Shown: positions 51,180 to 60,752, counted from the first letter of the stretch. The stretch is DNA of 64,000 nt from Pseudomonas benzenivorans (GCF_900100495.1 NZ_FNCT01000001.1:558001-622000), one strand, 5' to 3'. Notes: a model not told the origin generated them from the sequence alone. Numbers and translations: made by a program.

Positions 51180-51845
51180 TTATTCCTTGGGCTTGCCCAG
51201 GTACCGTTCGAACCAGTCGCCGGCCAGCCTGGCCACCTCCTCCAGGGTGCCCGGCTCTTCGAACAGGTGGGTGGCGTCGGGGATCACCGCCAGGCGCTGC
51301 TCGCAGTGCAACTGCCGGCTGCTGTCGCGGTTCAGTTCCAGCACCACGAAGTCCTCGCCGCCGACGATCTGCAACGTCGGCGCCGCGACGCTGGCCAACA
51401 GCGGCCCGGCCAGATCGGTGCGGCCGCCGCGCGACACCACGGCATGCACCGCCTGCGGACGCTGCGCCGCGCCGATCAACGCGGCGGCCGCGCCGGTGCT
51501 GGCACCGAACAGGCCGATGCGCAGCGCCTGCAACTCGGCATCGGTGCCGAGCCAGTCGATCACCTCGACCAGGCGCCGGCTCAGGCGTGGAATATCGAAG
51601 CGGAACTCGCGAGTGACCTGATCCACCCGGTGCTCCTGCTCGGTGAGCAGATCGAACAACAGGGTGGCCAGGCCGCGTCCGTTGAAGTAGTCGGCCACCT
51701 GCCGGTTGCGCGGGCTGAAGCGGCTGCTGCCGCTGCCATGGACGAACACCACCAAGCCCGCCGCGCCAGCCGGGAGCTGCAGATCGCCAGCCAGTTGCGC
51801 ATCGCTCAGGGGCAGACTCAGGGAAATCGACTGTGACGTTTGCAT
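51180..51845 (-). CDS. Alpha/beta hydrolase (dienelactone hydrolase-like)
   Basis: 221 residues. The oxyanion region is VVFVHGSGSSRFSPRN, the nucleophile elbow is GLFGASTGAAAAL (Ser near residue 115), the acidic residue lies in GGEDF, and the His in DATHLFEEPG. Such enzymes are often encoded next to stress phosphoribosyltransferases like the one just upstream, 31 bases away, which suggests they share an Anr-controlled transcript. The substrate is unknown. It converges on the PyrR-like gene. Confidence 0.85.
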   Translation of the reverse strand: MQTSQSISLSLPLSDAQLAGDLQLPAGAAGLVVFVHGSGSSRFSPRNRQVADYFNGRGLATLLFDLLTEQEHRVDQVTREFRFDIPRLSRRLVEVIDWLGTDAELQALRIGLFGASTGAAAALIGAAQRPQAVHAVVSRGGRTDLAGPLLASVAAPTLQIVGGEDFVVLELNRDSSRQLHCEQRLAVIPDATHLFEEPGTLEEVARLAGDWFERYLGKPKE

Positions 51846-51875
51846 CGCATCCTCCTGCCATCGATACGGCCGTAC

Positions 51876-52559
51876 TCAGGGCTGCTGCTCGATCTCGCGC
51901 TGCCAGGCGCGTTGCAGCAGGCTCAGCACCTCCTGGTCGGAGGTCTGGGAGAAATCCACGTACCAGCGGCCGATCGCCATCAGCATCGCGGGCATGAACG
52001 GGCAGACCACCTCGTCGACCTGCGTGCGCAGGGTCGCGACGGTTTCCGGCGGGGCGACCGGCACGGCGACGACGATGCGGGCCGGCGATTGCAAGCGCAC
52101 CGCCTTGACCGCCGCCTGCATGGTGGCGCCGGTGGCCAGGCCATCGTCGACCAGGATCACCTGCTGGCCGCGCAACAGCGGCGCCGGGCGTTCGCCGCGG
52201 TAGGCCCGGTCGCGGCGCTGCAACTCCTCGGTTTCGCGCGCCGCGACTTTCTCGATGGCAGCCTCCTCGATATACAGCGAAGCCAGCACATCGCGGTTCA
52301 GCACCCGTACCCCGCCGCTGGCGATGGCGCCCATGGCCAGCTCCGAGTGGCCCGGGACGCCGAGCTTGCGTACCAGCATCAGGTCCAGGCGAACCCCAAG
52401 CTCGGTGGCGATCTCGTAAGCCACCGGCACGCCGCCGCGCGGCAGGGCCAGCACTATCGCGTCGGGAAGGCCGCGGTAGGCCGACAACAGCCGGGCCAAC
52501 GCCTGTCCGGCGGCGGTCCGGTCGGGGATGGGAATGTCCAGAGCATCGTGTCGAGTCAT
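51876..52559 (-). CDS. Phosphoribosyltransferase family protein
   Basis: 227 residues with the PRPP-binding loop VILVDDGLATGATMQAA (about 125-141) and an opening typical of the stress-associated PRTases (RTAAGQALARLL...LALPRGGVPVAYEIA). These are often fused or linked to a dienelactone-type hydrolase, as here. The natural substrate is unknown. A near-consensus Anr box ends 58 bases upstream, with spacing that predicts a 23-base leader. Confidence 0.87.
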   Translation of the reverse strand: MTRHDALDIPIPDRTAAGQALARLLSAYRGLPDAIVLALPRGGVPVAYEIATELGVRLDLMLVRKLGVPGHSELAMGAIASGGVRVLNRDVLASLYIEEAAIEKVAARETEELQRRDRAYRGERPAPLLRGQQVILVDDGLATGATMQAAVKAVRLQSPARIVVAVPVAPPETVATLRTQVDEVVCPFMPAMLMAIGRWYVDFSQTSDQEVLSLLQRAWQREIEQQP

Positions 52560-52616
52560 CTCTAGGCCCTCATGGGAGAACTTCGTTGACCATGCACCCG
52601 ACGATGTGGACTTTCT

Positions 52617-52630
52617 TTGATCTCGATTAA
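52617..52630. promoter_or_regulatory. Anr/FNR box for the phosphoribosyltransferase-hydrolase pair
   Basis: TTGAT-CTCG-ATTAA matches nine of ten bases. Leftward transcription would start near 52582. Confidence 0.7.
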
Positions 52631-52670
52631 TGATTCGGCGGCTAGCGCCGCAGCGGCGACCTGCGGCCTG

Positions 52671-52880
52671 CTAGCCGCAGAGTTCGTTCAGGGCCTGATT
52701 GATCGACGCCGAGTTCTTCGCCAGCAGGTGCAACTGCCCCTGGACCGCCTGCGACACCTCGGTGGAACCACGCTGCTCGATCCACCTGGTCAGCAGCCAC
52801 ACGGCCTCCCCCAGGGCCACCTGATTCTGGTGCAGACGCGCCAGGGTCGCGGCCAGTAGTGCTTTATCGTGCATATCCAT
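52671..52880 (-). CDS. Small hypothetical helical protein
   Basis: 69 residues, MDMHDKALLAATLARLHQNQ onward, almost wholly amphipathic helix and with no recognised domain. AGGAA stands five bases before the ATG at 52880; the ATG at 52874 is an equally possible start with better spacing. It is separate from the downstream phosphoribosyltransferase by the Anr box. I do not recognise its function. Confidence 0.6.
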   Translation of the reverse strand: MDMHDKALLAATLARLHQNQVALGEAVWLLTRWIEQRGSTEVSQAVQGQLHLLAKNSASINQALNELCG

Positions 52881-53037
52881 TTCCTGCAGTTCAGCCCGTT
52901 GATTGGTTCCGGCTCACCCGGATTCTCCGCCTGGACTCGCGCAACCCTCCTGGCGCGCGCCAATCATAGGGATGGCCGTCCCGTCGTTCACTGTCCTGCG
53001 TCAATTCCACTATTGCTCCGACCGTCTGAACCTAAAA

Positions 53038-53056
53038 ATTGACGCGAATCATTATT
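53038..53056. promoter_or_regulatory. Candidate Fur box before the ftr operon
   Basis: The right half, AATCATTAT, matches the Fur consensus exactly; over 19 bases 12 agree. It lies 60-80 bases upstream of the first ftr start, which suits iron repression. A weak TTGAC-N4-ATCAT overlap could also be a poor Anr site. Confidence 0.5.
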
Positions 53057-53116
53057 GTTTGCTCTGGATCCCCTTAAGCTTTGCCTCACTTACCCCAAGC
53101 CCAGAGGACTACGTCG

Positions 53117-53650
53117 ATGCGCGCACAGCTCCCCCTTTCCCTCGCCCTAGTGGTATTCGGCACGCTCGCCCAGGCCAAGGAATACCCGATTGGCGAACCC
53201 CAGCAATGCGGCGGGCTGGAGGTCGGCGCCGTGTACCTGCAACCGATCGAGATGGACCCGCCGGGCATGATGCGCCCGGCCGCCGACTCCGATGTGCACC
53301 TCGAGGCCGACATCAGCGCGCTGGAAAACAACCCCAACGGTTTCCAGGAAGGCAGCTTCGTGCCCTACCTGAACATTGCCTTCGTGCTGCGCAAGGACGG
53401 TAGCGACGAGGAGCTGAAGGGCGACTTCCACGCCATGGTCGCCAACGACGGCCCGCACTATGGCGACAACCTCAAGCTGTTCGGTCCGGGCAAGTACCGC
53501 CTGACCTACAGCATCCTGCCGCCCGCCGGTGGCCACGCGATGTTCGGCCGCCACACCGACAAGGAAACCGGTGTCGCCCCCTGGTTCGCACCCTGCGAAC
53601 TGCACTACGAGTTCACCTATGCCGGCATCGGCAAGAAGGGCGGTTATTGA
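53117..53650 (+). CDS. ftrA: Periplasmic P19-type iron-binding protein
   Basis: 177 residues with a signal peptide ending near AQAKEYPIG and the mature P19 domain (ADSDVHLEADISALENN, FHAMVANDGPHYGDN, GGHAMFGRHTDKETG). The Met, His and Asp/Glu residues bind copper and iron in P19. It delivers ferrous iron to the downstream permease in systems like Bordetella FtrABCD. The ATG at 53117 has AGAGGA upstream; an earlier frame start at 53081 would not give a signal peptide. It is the first of four co-directed genes. Confidence 0.9.
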   Translation: MRAQLPLSLALVVFGTLAQAKEYPIGEPQQCGGLEVGAVYLQPIEMDPPGMMRPAADSDVHLEADISALENNPNGFQEGSFVPYLNIAFVLRKDGSDEELKGDFHAMVANDGPHYGDNLKLFGPGKYRLTYSILPPAGGHAMFGRHTDKETGVAPWFAPCELHYEFTYAGIGKKGGY

Positions 53651-53695
53651 TTCAGGCGGACGCGGCGCTCGAGCCGCGTCCCATCGGAGGCCGCC

Positions 53696-54028
53696 ATGTC
53701 GCGTTCCCTGCTAGCACTGTTGTCGATAGCCCTCGGGCTGCCGCTGTCCACCGTCGCCGCCAGCCTGCCCAGCTACGAGCTGGTGATCCGCGACGGTCAC
53801 TTCACCCCGCAGGTCCTCGAAGTCCCCGCCGGCCAACGCTTCAAGATCGTCCTGCACAACCAGGGCCAGGGCCCGGCGGAGTTCGAAAGCACGCCCTTGC
53901 GGGTGGAGAAGGTCATGTCGCCCGGGGTTACCTCGTTCGTGGTGATCCATCCGCTCAGGCCCGGCCGCTATGCCTTCTTCGACGAGTTCCACCTCGAACT
54001 GCCCGAGGGCGGCATCGTCGCCCAATGA
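53696..54028 (+). CDS. ftrB: Cupredoxin-like periplasmic protein
   Basis: 110 residues with a signal peptide (LLALLSIALGLPLSTVAA) and a small cupredoxin fold (LEVPAGQRFKIVLHNQGQGPAEFES). The usual type-1 copper ligands are not all present, as in FtrB and EfeO N-terminal domains, where the role is ferrous oxidation or iron relay. It follows ftrA after 45 bases, with GGAGG before its ATG, and precedes the permease. Confidence 0.85.
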   Translation: MSRSLLALLSIALGLPLSTVAASLPSYELVIRDGHFTPQVLEVPAGQRFKIVLHNQGQGPAEFESTPLRVEKVMSPGVTSFVVIHPLRPGRYAFFDEFHLELPEGGIVAQ

Positions 54029-54051
54029 ACCTGCTGCACCGGGAGTATTGA

Positions 54052-54906
54052 ATGAATCAGTCGCTGTTCATCGTCTGGCGAGAAAGCGTCGAGGCCTTGC
54101 TGGTGATCGGCATCCTGCACGCCTGGATCAGCCAGCAGGCCGAACGCAGTCGGGCCATGGCCTGCCTGTGGGGCGGCGTGGTGCTCGGCCTTGGGCTGTC
54201 AGGGGCGCTGGCGCTGACCATCCTGTTCGCCGGCGAATGGTTGGCCGGGGCGGCCGGCGAGTGGTTCCAGGCGGCCCTGGTGCTGCTGGCCAGCCTGCTG
54301 ATCCTGCAGATGGTCGGCTGGATGCGCCGACATGGGCGCACCTTCAAGCGCGACCTGCAGCAGGCGGCCGGCAGCCAGCTGAAGCGCAACGGCGGTCTCG
54401 GCCTGCTGCTCCTGGCCATGCTCGCGGTCGGCCGCGAAGGCAGCGAAACCGTGGTGTTCCTCTATGGCCTCGGCCTGCACAAGCACGGCGCCGCACTCTG
54501 GCAGTTCGCCCTCGGCGGTGTCCTGGGCCTCGGCCTGGCCGTGCTGACCTTCATGGCCTTGCAGGCCGGCAGCCGGCTGCTTTCCTGGCGGCACTTCTTC
54601 AGCTTCAGCGAAATCGTCCTGCTGCTGCTCGGCGCGGCCCTGCTGGTGGCCGGCCTCGATCGCATCAGCGGCCAGTTGATGGCCATGGACCTGCCCGAAC
54701 AGGTCTACGGCTGGTTCGGCGATGCCCTCTGGGACAGCTCGGCCGGGCTCGATGACGCCTCGGGGCTGGGCGCGATCCTGGCCAACTTTGCCGGTTACCG
54801 GGCCATGCCCTCCCTGGCCACGATCAGCGCCCTCGCCGGCTACTGGACGCTGGTCGCCTTCTGGCTGCGCCGGACCTCGGCAACCGCTTCGCCATGCCGC
54901 AACTGA
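54052..54906 (+). CDS. ftrC: FTR1-family iron permease
   Basis: 284 residues and about seven membrane helices with the two R-E-x-x-E iron motifs, WRESVEALLV near the N-terminus and GREGSETVVF near residue 125. It moves iron across the inner membrane after oxidation by its partners. It lacks the fused periplasmic domain found in some EfeU proteins. The C-terminus overlaps ftrD by 13 bases. Confidence 0.9.
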   Translation: MNQSLFIVWRESVEALLVIGILHAWISQQAERSRAMACLWGGVVLGLGLSGALALTILFAGEWLAGAAGEWFQAALVLLASLLILQMVGWMRRHGRTFKRDLQQAAGSQLKRNGGLGLLLLAMLAVGREGSETVVFLYGLGLHKHGAALWQFALGGVLGLGLAVLTFMALQAGSRLLSWRHFFSFSEIVLLLLGAALLVAGLDRISGQLMAMDLPEQVYGWFGDALWDSSAGLDDASGLGAILANFAGYRAMPSLATISALAGYWTLVAFWLRRTSATASPCRN

Positions 54907-56282
54907 ACACCCTCCTGGCGGCACTGGGCGACGGCCTGCGCCGGCATGCCGGGCTGATCCGCGGGCTGCAATGGCTGGTGGTGGCCTTCTACGCGCTGCT
55001 GCTGGTGGTCCCCGCCCTGCTGCCCTTGCCAGCCAGCCAGGCGCGCATCCTCGATAACCTCACGCTGCTGGCCCAGTTCATTTTCTGGGGCCTCTGGTGG
55101 CCCTTCGTGCTGCTGTCCATCGTGCTGTTCGGCCGGCTCTGGTGCGGACTGCTCTGCCCCGAGGGCGCGCTCAGCGAATGGATCAGCTGGCGCGGCCTGG
55201 GCCGCGGCGCGCCACGCTGGCTACGCTGGGGCGGCTGGCCGACCCTGGGGTTCATCCTGACCACCGTCTATGGCCAACTGATCAGCGTCTACGACTATGC
55301 CCAGGCGGCCTTGCTGATCCTCGGCGGCTCGACCCTGGCGGCCATGCTGGTGGGCTTTCTCTATGGCCGCGGCAAGCGCATCTGGTGTCGCTACCTGTGT
55401 CCGGTCAGCGGCGTATTCGCCCTGCTCGCCCACCTGGCGCCGGTGCACTTCAAGGTCGACGAACAGCGTTGGCGGGAAAACCCGCCTCCACGCCTGCCGC
55501 CGCCCAACTGCGCACCGCTGCTGGACATCCGCCGCATGCAGGGTGCCCGCGACTGCCATGCCTGCGGCCGCTGCAGCGGGCAACGCGACGCGGTGAGGCT
55601 GAGCGCTCGCTCGCCGAACGCGGAGATCCTCCTCGTCGGCAGCCCGCCCGGCAACAACTGGGGCGCCAGCCGCTGGGACGCCTGCCTGCTGCTGTTCGGC
55701 GTGATCGGCCTGGCCATGGGCGCCTTCCAGTGGACCGTCAGCCCCTGGTTCGTCGACCTGAAACAGGCACTGGCCACCTGGCTGGTGGAGCACGACAGCT
55801 ACTCGCTGTTGCAGGCCGATGCGCCCTGGTGGCTGCTGACCCATTACCCGCAGGCCAACGACAGCTTCAGCTGGCTCGACGGGTTGCTGATCCTCGGCTA
55901 CTTGTCTGCCAGTTCCCTGCTGCTCGGCGGTGGCCTGTGGCTGCTGCTGCGACTGGCGGTACGCGCCATGGGCCGCAGCGGCGGAGTGTTCCAGCAGCTG
56001 AGCCTGACGCTGATCCCGCTCGGCGCCTGCGGGCTGTTCCTCGGCCTGTCCGCGACCACCGTCAAGCTGCTGCGCTACGAGGGCCTGGCGCTGGCCTGGG
56101 CGCAACCGGCCCGCGCCGCCTTGCTCGCCGGAGCCATCGCCTGGAGCCTGGGGCTGGGCTGGCAGGTGATCAGCCGGCACGGGGCGAACGGACTGCGCCG
56201 GCTCGCGGCATTCGCCTGCCTGCTGCTGGCCAGCGGCCTGGTGGGCTATGGCTGGTGGTTGCAGTTCTGGGGCTGGAGCTGA
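54894..56282 (+). CDS. ftrD: Polyferredoxin-type membrane protein
   Basis: 462 residues with several membrane helices. Cysteine motifs of the NapH/polyferredoxin type are WCGLLCPEG, IWCRYLCPVSG and CHACGRCSG. FtrD accepts electrons released by iron oxidation and passes them on in the membrane. It ends the ftrABCD operon, and a REP-like inverted repeat follows the stop by 16 bases. Confidence 0.88.
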   Translation: MPQLNTLLAALGDGLRRHAGLIRGLQWLVVAFYALLLVVPALLPLPASQARILDNLTLLAQFIFWGLWWPFVLLSIVLFGRLWCGLLCPEGALSEWISWRGLGRGAPRWLRWGGWPTLGFILTTVYGQLISVYDYAQAALLILGGSTLAAMLVGFLYGRGKRIWCRYLCPVSGVFALLAHLAPVHFKVDEQRWRENPPPRLPPPNCAPLLDIRRMQGARDCHACGRCSGQRDAVRLSARSPNAEILLVGSPPGNNWGASRWDACLLLFGVIGLAMGAFQWTVSPWFVDLKQALATWLVEHDSYSLLQADAPWWLLTHYPQANDSFSWLDGLLILGYLSASSLLLGGGLWLLLRLAVRAMGRSGGVFQQLSLTLIPLGACGLFLGLSATTVKLLRYEGLALAWAQPARAALLAGAIAWSLGLGWQVISRHGANGLRRLAAFACLLLASGLVGYGWWLQFWGWS

Positions 56283-56297
56283 GGGCCGCGAATAATC

Positions 56298-56350
56298 GTA
56301 GTCCGGATGCAATCCGGGGGAGGCGGCGCCCCGGATTGCACCCGGGCTAC
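56298..56350. repeat. Inverted repeat of the GTAGTCCGGATGCAATCCGGG type
   Basis: GTAGTCCGGATGCAATCCGGG and CCCCGGATTGCACCCGGGCTAC face each other with about three mismatches. The unit is a familiar intergenic repeat in Pseudomonas and could also end ftr transcription. Confidence 0.75.
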
Positions 56351-56382
56351 CAAGCGCTCGGCAGCCACGCCAGCGCCCGGAC

Positions 56383-56396
56383 TTGTTCGAGATCAA
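56383..56396. promoter_or_regulatory. Anr/FNR box upstream of the Dnr-like gene
   Basis: TTGTT-CGAG-ATCAA matches nine of ten bases. A start near 56431 would leave a 35-base leader. Confidence 0.65.
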
Positions 56397-56465
56397 GGAA
56401 GCCGACTTCGCCAACCCACTAGGATTCAAGCCCGAACAATCCCGCGCCGCGGGCTGGGTGAAATC

Positions 56466-57143
56466 ATGCTGACCGATACCTCCCTCGTCGCACAAATGCG
56501 CCGTCACCATCTGTTCAGCCGGTTGCCGGAGCCGGCCATGCAGGAGGTCTGTGCCTCGGCCAACCTCAGACGCCTGTCTGCCGGCGCCGCGCTGTTCCAC
56601 CAGGGCGACCGCGCCGAGCGCTTCTATTTCCTCTTCAGCGGCCAGGTCAAACTGCATCGGGTGGTCTGCGATGGCCAGGAAAAGCTGGTGGAAGTCATAC
56701 GTGCCGGCGAGTCCTTTGCCGAGGCATTGCTGTTCACCGGCGCGCCGAACTACCCGGTCAGTGCCACGGCGCTGAAGTCGACGCTGATGGCCAGCCTACA
56801 CGGCCCGCAATACCGCCGCCTGCTGGAGGAACACCCGAGCATCTGCCTGGATATCCTCGCCACCCTGAGCATCCGCCTGCATCAACGGATGAACGAGATC
56901 GACACCCTCACCCTGGCCAACGCCAGCCATCGGGTCATGCGCTTTCTGTCGCAGGCGCAGGAGGAAGGCAACGGGGTGGTCATGCTCGATGTGCCCAAGC
57001 GGCTGATCGCCTCGAAACTGGGCATCCAGCCGGAAACCTTCTCGCGCATCCTCCATCGGCTGATCGACGCCGGGGTGATCGCCGTGCAACGGCGGCGTAT
57101 CGAGATCATCGACAGCCGCGGCCTGGAAGACTTCGACGGCTAG
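56466..57143 (+). CDS. Dnr-type CRP/FNR regulator
   Basis: 225 residues. The beta-roll sensor domain (FHQGDRAERFYFLFSGQVKLHRV) lacks FNR cysteines, so an iron-sulfur cluster is unlikely; heme and nitric oxide sensing as in Dnr is a reasonable inference. The recognition helix ASKLGIQPETFSRILHRL carries the E-xxSR motif for TTGAT-type sites. The ATG at 56466 is where the family similarity begins; the frame upstream covers the Anr box and repeat. It stands 332 bases before aioB on the same strand and could control it. Confidence 0.88.
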   Translation: MLTDTSLVAQMRRHHLFSRLPEPAMQEVCASANLRRLSAGAALFHQGDRAERFYFLFSGQVKLHRVVCDGQEKLVEVIRAGESFAEALLFTGAPNYPVSATALKSTLMASLHGPQYRRLLEEHPSICLDILATLSIRLHQRMNEIDTLTLANASHRVMRFLSQAQEEGNGVVMLDVPKRLIASKLGIQPETFSRILHRLIDAGVIAVQRRRIEIIDSRGLEDFDG

Positions 57144-57475
57144 CGATCCGGCCCCTCGATTGCAGTCACGGACACCCGCTGACGGCTTCCCCGAGATAAG
57201 GAAAGTTATTACATTAATCATGTAACATCATGGTTTTAATGGAGTTTAAGCTTAATTTCGGCATCAGGCGCTGGCTTTGTCTGGCTATGCCGAGAGACGG
57301 TGAACAGCTGGGGACAAGTCAGCACCGCTGGAGCTTTGCGACCTATCGAAATCGACATGGGAGCCGGGTCGGCCGCGCAGCCGGGTTTTCTATCCTATGC
57401 TGAGTTGGTTGAATCAAAAGCCGCTTACGACACAGACAGGGCCGCCTGCATCGCGAGCGTAATGCGGAGGCAGCG
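57144..57475. promoter_or_regulatory. Gap between the Dnr-like gene and aioB
   Basis: No gene is present. The stretch is AT-rich at 57201-57260 and holds a palindrome TTACAT-TAATC-ATGTAA at 57209-57225 that could bind a regulator. I see no full sigma-54 promoter (GG and GC at 57272 and 57283 are one base too close) and no AioX/AioS/AioR gene nearby, although aio operons are usually under that system. Confidence 0.5.
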
Positions 57476-57988
57476 ATGGCAGCCATTTCCAGAAGAGTCT
57501 TCCTGAAGGCGGGAGGCGGGGTCGCCGCGAGCGTGGCCATCGGCGTGCCCGCCCTGACCCAGGCCGCAACCTCGAGTGCCGAGGGCCGGGTCAATCTCCC
57601 CTACCCCATGAATGCGATCACCAAGGCGGAGAAACTGCAGGTCAACACGCCGGTCCCATTCTCCTATCCCGACGCCGCTTCACCCTGCGTATTGATCAAG
57701 ATGGGCACTCCCGTCCCCGGTGGGGTCGGCCCGGAGCGCGACATCGTCGCCTACAGCACGCTGTGCACGCACATGGGCTGCCCGGTGACCTATGACCCCG
57801 GACCGCGCCTGTTCAAATGCCCCTGCCACTTCAGCATCTTCGACCCCGAGCATGTTGGCCAGATGGTTTCCGGCCAAGCCACCGAGAACCTGCCCGGCAT
57901 AGTGCTCGAATACAACCCCGATGACGACTCGGTAAGCGCAGTTGCCGTCGAAGGGTTGATCTACGGGCGTCAGTCCAACCTCCTGTGA
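57476..57988 (+). CDS. aioB: Arsenite oxidase small (Rieske) subunit
   Basis: 170 residues with a twin-arginine signal ([11 protein letters not shown]). The Rieske cluster motifs are CTHMGC and CPCHFS, with a tail ([19 protein letters not shown]) typical of AioB. It receives electrons from the molybdenum subunit and passes them to a cytochrome or azurin. The ATG has GGAGG eight bases upstream. It is 13 bases from aioA and clearly in the same operon. Confidence 0.95.
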   Translation: MAAISRRVFLKAGGGVAASVAIGVPALTQAATSSAEGRVNLPYPMNAITKAEKLQVNTPVPFSYPDAASPCVLIKMGTPVPGGVGPERDIVAYSTLCTHMGCPVTYDPGPRLFKCPCHFSIFDPEHVGQMVSGQATENLPGIVLEYNPDDDSVSAVAVEGLIYGRQSNLL

Positions 57989-58001
57989 CAAGGAGATTTA
58001 C

Positions 58002-60485
58002 ATGGCAACCAACAAAGATCGTGTGGCGCTGCCCCCTCCTGGCGCGCAGAAGACCAACCTCGCCTGCCACTTCTGCATCGTCGGTTGTGGCTATCACGTG
58101 TACAAATGGCCGGAGAACCAGGAAGGCGGACGGGCACCCGACGAAAATGCCCTCGGCCTCGACTTCCGCAAGCAGTTGCCACCCCTGGCCATCACCCTGA
58201 CCCCGGCGATGCAGAACACCATCACCGACAAAGACGGCAAGCGCTACAACATCATGATCGTGCCGGACAAGCAGTGCCTGGTGAACAAGGGGCTGTCGTC
58301 CACCCGCGGCGGCCAGCTGGCCAGGGTCATGTACAGCCCCGAGGGCGTGGGCCGGGAGCGCTTGCGCAGCCCACGGGTGTATGTCGGCGATCAGTGGGTT
58401 GACACCAGCTGGGAGGATGCGCTGGCGCTTTATGCCGGCGTGACCAAGAAGATTCTCGATAATGACGGGCCCGCCGCGCTGGCCTTCGACTGCTTCGACC
58501 ACGGCGGCGCCGGCGGCGGGTTCGAAAACACCTGGGGCACTGGCAAGTTGATGTTCAGCGCGCTGAAAACGCCGCTGGTGCGCATCCACAACCGCCCGGC
58601 CTACAACTCCGAGTGCCACGCCACGCGGGAGATGGGCATCGGCGAGCTCAACAACAGCTATGCAGACGCCGAGCTGGCCGATGTGATCCTGGCCATCGGC
58701 TGCAACTCCTACGAAACCCAGACCAACTACTTCCTGGCGCACTGGCTACCCAACCTGCAGGGGCAGACGGTCGCGCAACGTAAGCAGCGATTCCCCGGCG
58801 AGAGCATCGTCCCGGCGAAGATCATCTTCGTCGACCCGCGCCGCACGCCGACCATCGCGATAGCCGAGCAGGCGGCGGGCAAGGACAACGTGCTGCACCT
58901 GGATATCGAGCCGGGCACGGATATCGCGCTGTTCAACGGCCTGCTGACCTACGTGGTCGAACAAGGCTGGCAGGACAAGGATTTCATCACGGCCCATACC
59001 AACGGCTTCGACCAGGCGCTGCAAGCCAACCGCATGTCGCTCGAGGAAACCAGCCGCGTCACCGGCGTGCCGCAGGACAAGCTCAAGCTGGCGGCCGAAT
59101 GGGCCTACAAGCCCAAGGCTTCAGGGCACCGTCCGCATGCCATGCACGCCTACGAAAAAGGCATCATCTGGGGCAATGACAATTACCTGATCCAGTCCGC
59201 CCTGGTCGACCTGGTGCTGGCGACCCATAACGTCGGACGCCGCGGTACCGGTGTGGTGCGGATGGGCGGGCATCAGGAGGGGTACACCCGTCCACCCTAT
59301 CCGGGCGACTCCAAGATCTACGTGGATCAGGAGATCATCAATGGCAAGGGCATGATGTATACCGCCTGGGGCGCCAACCCGTTCCAGACCACCCTGAATG
59401 CCGAACAGCACCGTGCGGTCATCCTGCGCCGCGCCAACATCGTCAGGGAGGCCATGGCCAGCGTCCGCGGCGGTTCGACCGCGCAGAGGGTGGAGGCGAT
59501 CTACGACGCGCTGAAGAACAAGGGCGGGCTGTTCCTGACCAATATCAACCTCTATCCCACCAAGCTGGCGGAAGCCGCGCACCTGATGTTGCCGGCCGCC
59601 CATCCGGGCGAGATGGACCTCACCTCGATGAATGGCGAGCGTCGGCTGCGGCTCTCGGAGAAATTCACCGATCCACCCGGTTCGGCGAAGCCCGACTGCC
59701 TGATCGCCGCGGCGATCGCCAACACCCTGCACCAGCTTTACAGCGCCGAAGGCAAGCAGGACATGGCCGCGCGCTTCGCCGGCTTCGACTGGAAGAGCGA
59801 GGAAGACGCCTTCAATGACGGCTTCCGCATGGCCGGCCAGGCCGGCGCCGGCCCGATCGACAGCCAGGGCGGCCCCACCGGCAACCTGGTCACCTACTCG
59901 CGGCTGCGCGCCATGGGCAATAACGGCGTGCAGTTGCCGGTCAAGGAATACCGCGACGGCAAACTGCTCGGCACCGAGATGCTCTACAGCGACTACAAGT
60001 TCGACACCTCGGACGGCAAGGCGCAGTTCAAGCCGGCAACCTGGCCAGGCTTGCCGAAACCGGTGGCCGAGCAGAAAGAGAAATACCGCTTCTGGATCAA
60101 CAACGGGCGCATCAACGAAGTGTGGCAAACGCTCTATCACGACCAGTACAACGAGTTCGTGCGGCGGCGCGTGCCGATGGCCTATCTGGAAATCAATCCC
60201 GAGGATGCGCAAGCCCTGGCGATTGTCTCCGGGGACGTGGTCGAGGTGTACAACGACCGGGGCTCGTCCTACGCGCTGGCCTACCTGGAGGCGGATATCA
60301 AGCGCAACCAGACCTTCATGCAGTTCGGCCACTTCAACGGGGTGATGGGCGACCTGACCACGCCCTGGACCGACCGCAACGTCATCCCCTATTACAAAGG
60401 AACCTGGGCGGACCTGCGGCGCATCGGCACGGTGGAAGAGTTCAAGAGGAGCATCAGCTTCAAGACGCGAAGATTCAAGGCCTAG
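58002..60485 (+). CDS. aioA: Arsenite oxidase large molybdopterin subunit
   Basis: 827 residues, the usual AioA length. The 3Fe-4S site CHFCIVGC lies near residue 26. Family segments include [34 protein letters not shown] and [15 protein letters not shown]. It oxidises arsenite to arsenate in the periplasm, exported bound to AioB. AAGGAGA precedes the ATG. The stop codon falls inside the first bases of a perfect 20-base inverted repeat. No cytochrome c, moeA or AioXSR genes follow. Confidence 0.96.
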   Translation: MATNKDRVALPPPGAQKTNLACHFCIVGCGYHVYKWPENQEGGRAPDENALGLDFRKQLPPLAITLTPAMQNTITDKDGKRYNIMIVPDKQCLVNKGLSSTRGGQLARVMYSPEGVGRERLRSPRVYVGDQWVDTSWEDALALYAGVTKKILDNDGPAALAFDCFDHGGAGGGFENTWGTGKLMFSALKTPLVRIHNRPAYNSECHATREMGIGELNNSYADAELADVILAIGCNSYETQTNYFLAHWLPNLQGQTVAQRKQRFPGESIVPAKIIFVDPRRTPTIAIAEQAAGKDNVLHLDIEPGTDIALFNGLLTYVVEQGWQDKDFITAHTNGFDQALQANRMSLEETSRVTGVPQDKLKLAAEWAYKPKASGHRPHAMHAYEKGIIWGNDNYLIQSALVDLVLATHNVGRRGTGVVRMGGHQEGYTRPPYPGDSKIYVDQEIINGKGMMYTAWGANPFQTTLNAEQHRAVILRRANIVREAMASVRGGSTAQRVEAIYDALKNKGGLFLTNINLYPTKLAEAAHLMLPAAHPGEMDLTSMNGERRLRLSEKFTDPPGSAKPDCLIAAAIANTLHQLYSAEGKQDMAARFAGFDWKSEEDAFNDGFRMAGQAGAGPIDSQGGPTGNLVTYSRLRAMGNNGVQLPVKEYRDGKLLGTEMLYSDYKFDTSDGKAQFKPATWPGLPKPVAEQKEKYRFWINNGRINEVWQTLYHDQYNEFVRRRVPMAYLEINPEDAQALAIVSGDVVEVYNDRGSSYALAYLEADIKRNQTFMQFGHFNGVMGDLTTPWTDRNVIPYYKGTWADLRRIGTVEEFKRSISFKTRRFKA

Positions 60486-60752
60486 GGTCTGTTGCCGTTT
60501 CATCGCGACCGCGCCGGAGCCTGTTTTAGCGCGAGGCAAGGCACGAGACGCGAAGTTTGGCCGTTCCAAATGAGCGTCGAGAAACGCCGCATCGCGCTAA
60601 AACAGGCCCGGCCCTGCGGGTTGCGCGGAAAATCTCGCCATGCGTTGTTGTAGGACTTGGCAAGGGAACAACCATTACCTGCGTCCTACGCCTAGCCTGG
60701 CGAGATTTTTCGCGGCAACGCGGCTTGCGCTGAAACGGCAACAGACCCTAGG
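60481..60752. repeat. MITE-like element C, overlapping the aioA stop
   Basis: Perfect 20-base ends, CCTAGGGTCTGTTGCCGTTT and its complement at 60733-60752, enclose 272 bases. Inside is a second perfect 16-base pair, GCCTGTTTTAGCGCGA at 60519-60534 and its complement at 60592-60607, around a core with AAATGAGCGTCGAG. Confidence 0.8.

Noticed and set aside
57270..57290. Sigma-54 promoter before aioB
   Set aside because: GG and GC are present but separated by nine bases instead of ten, and the surrounding bases do not match.
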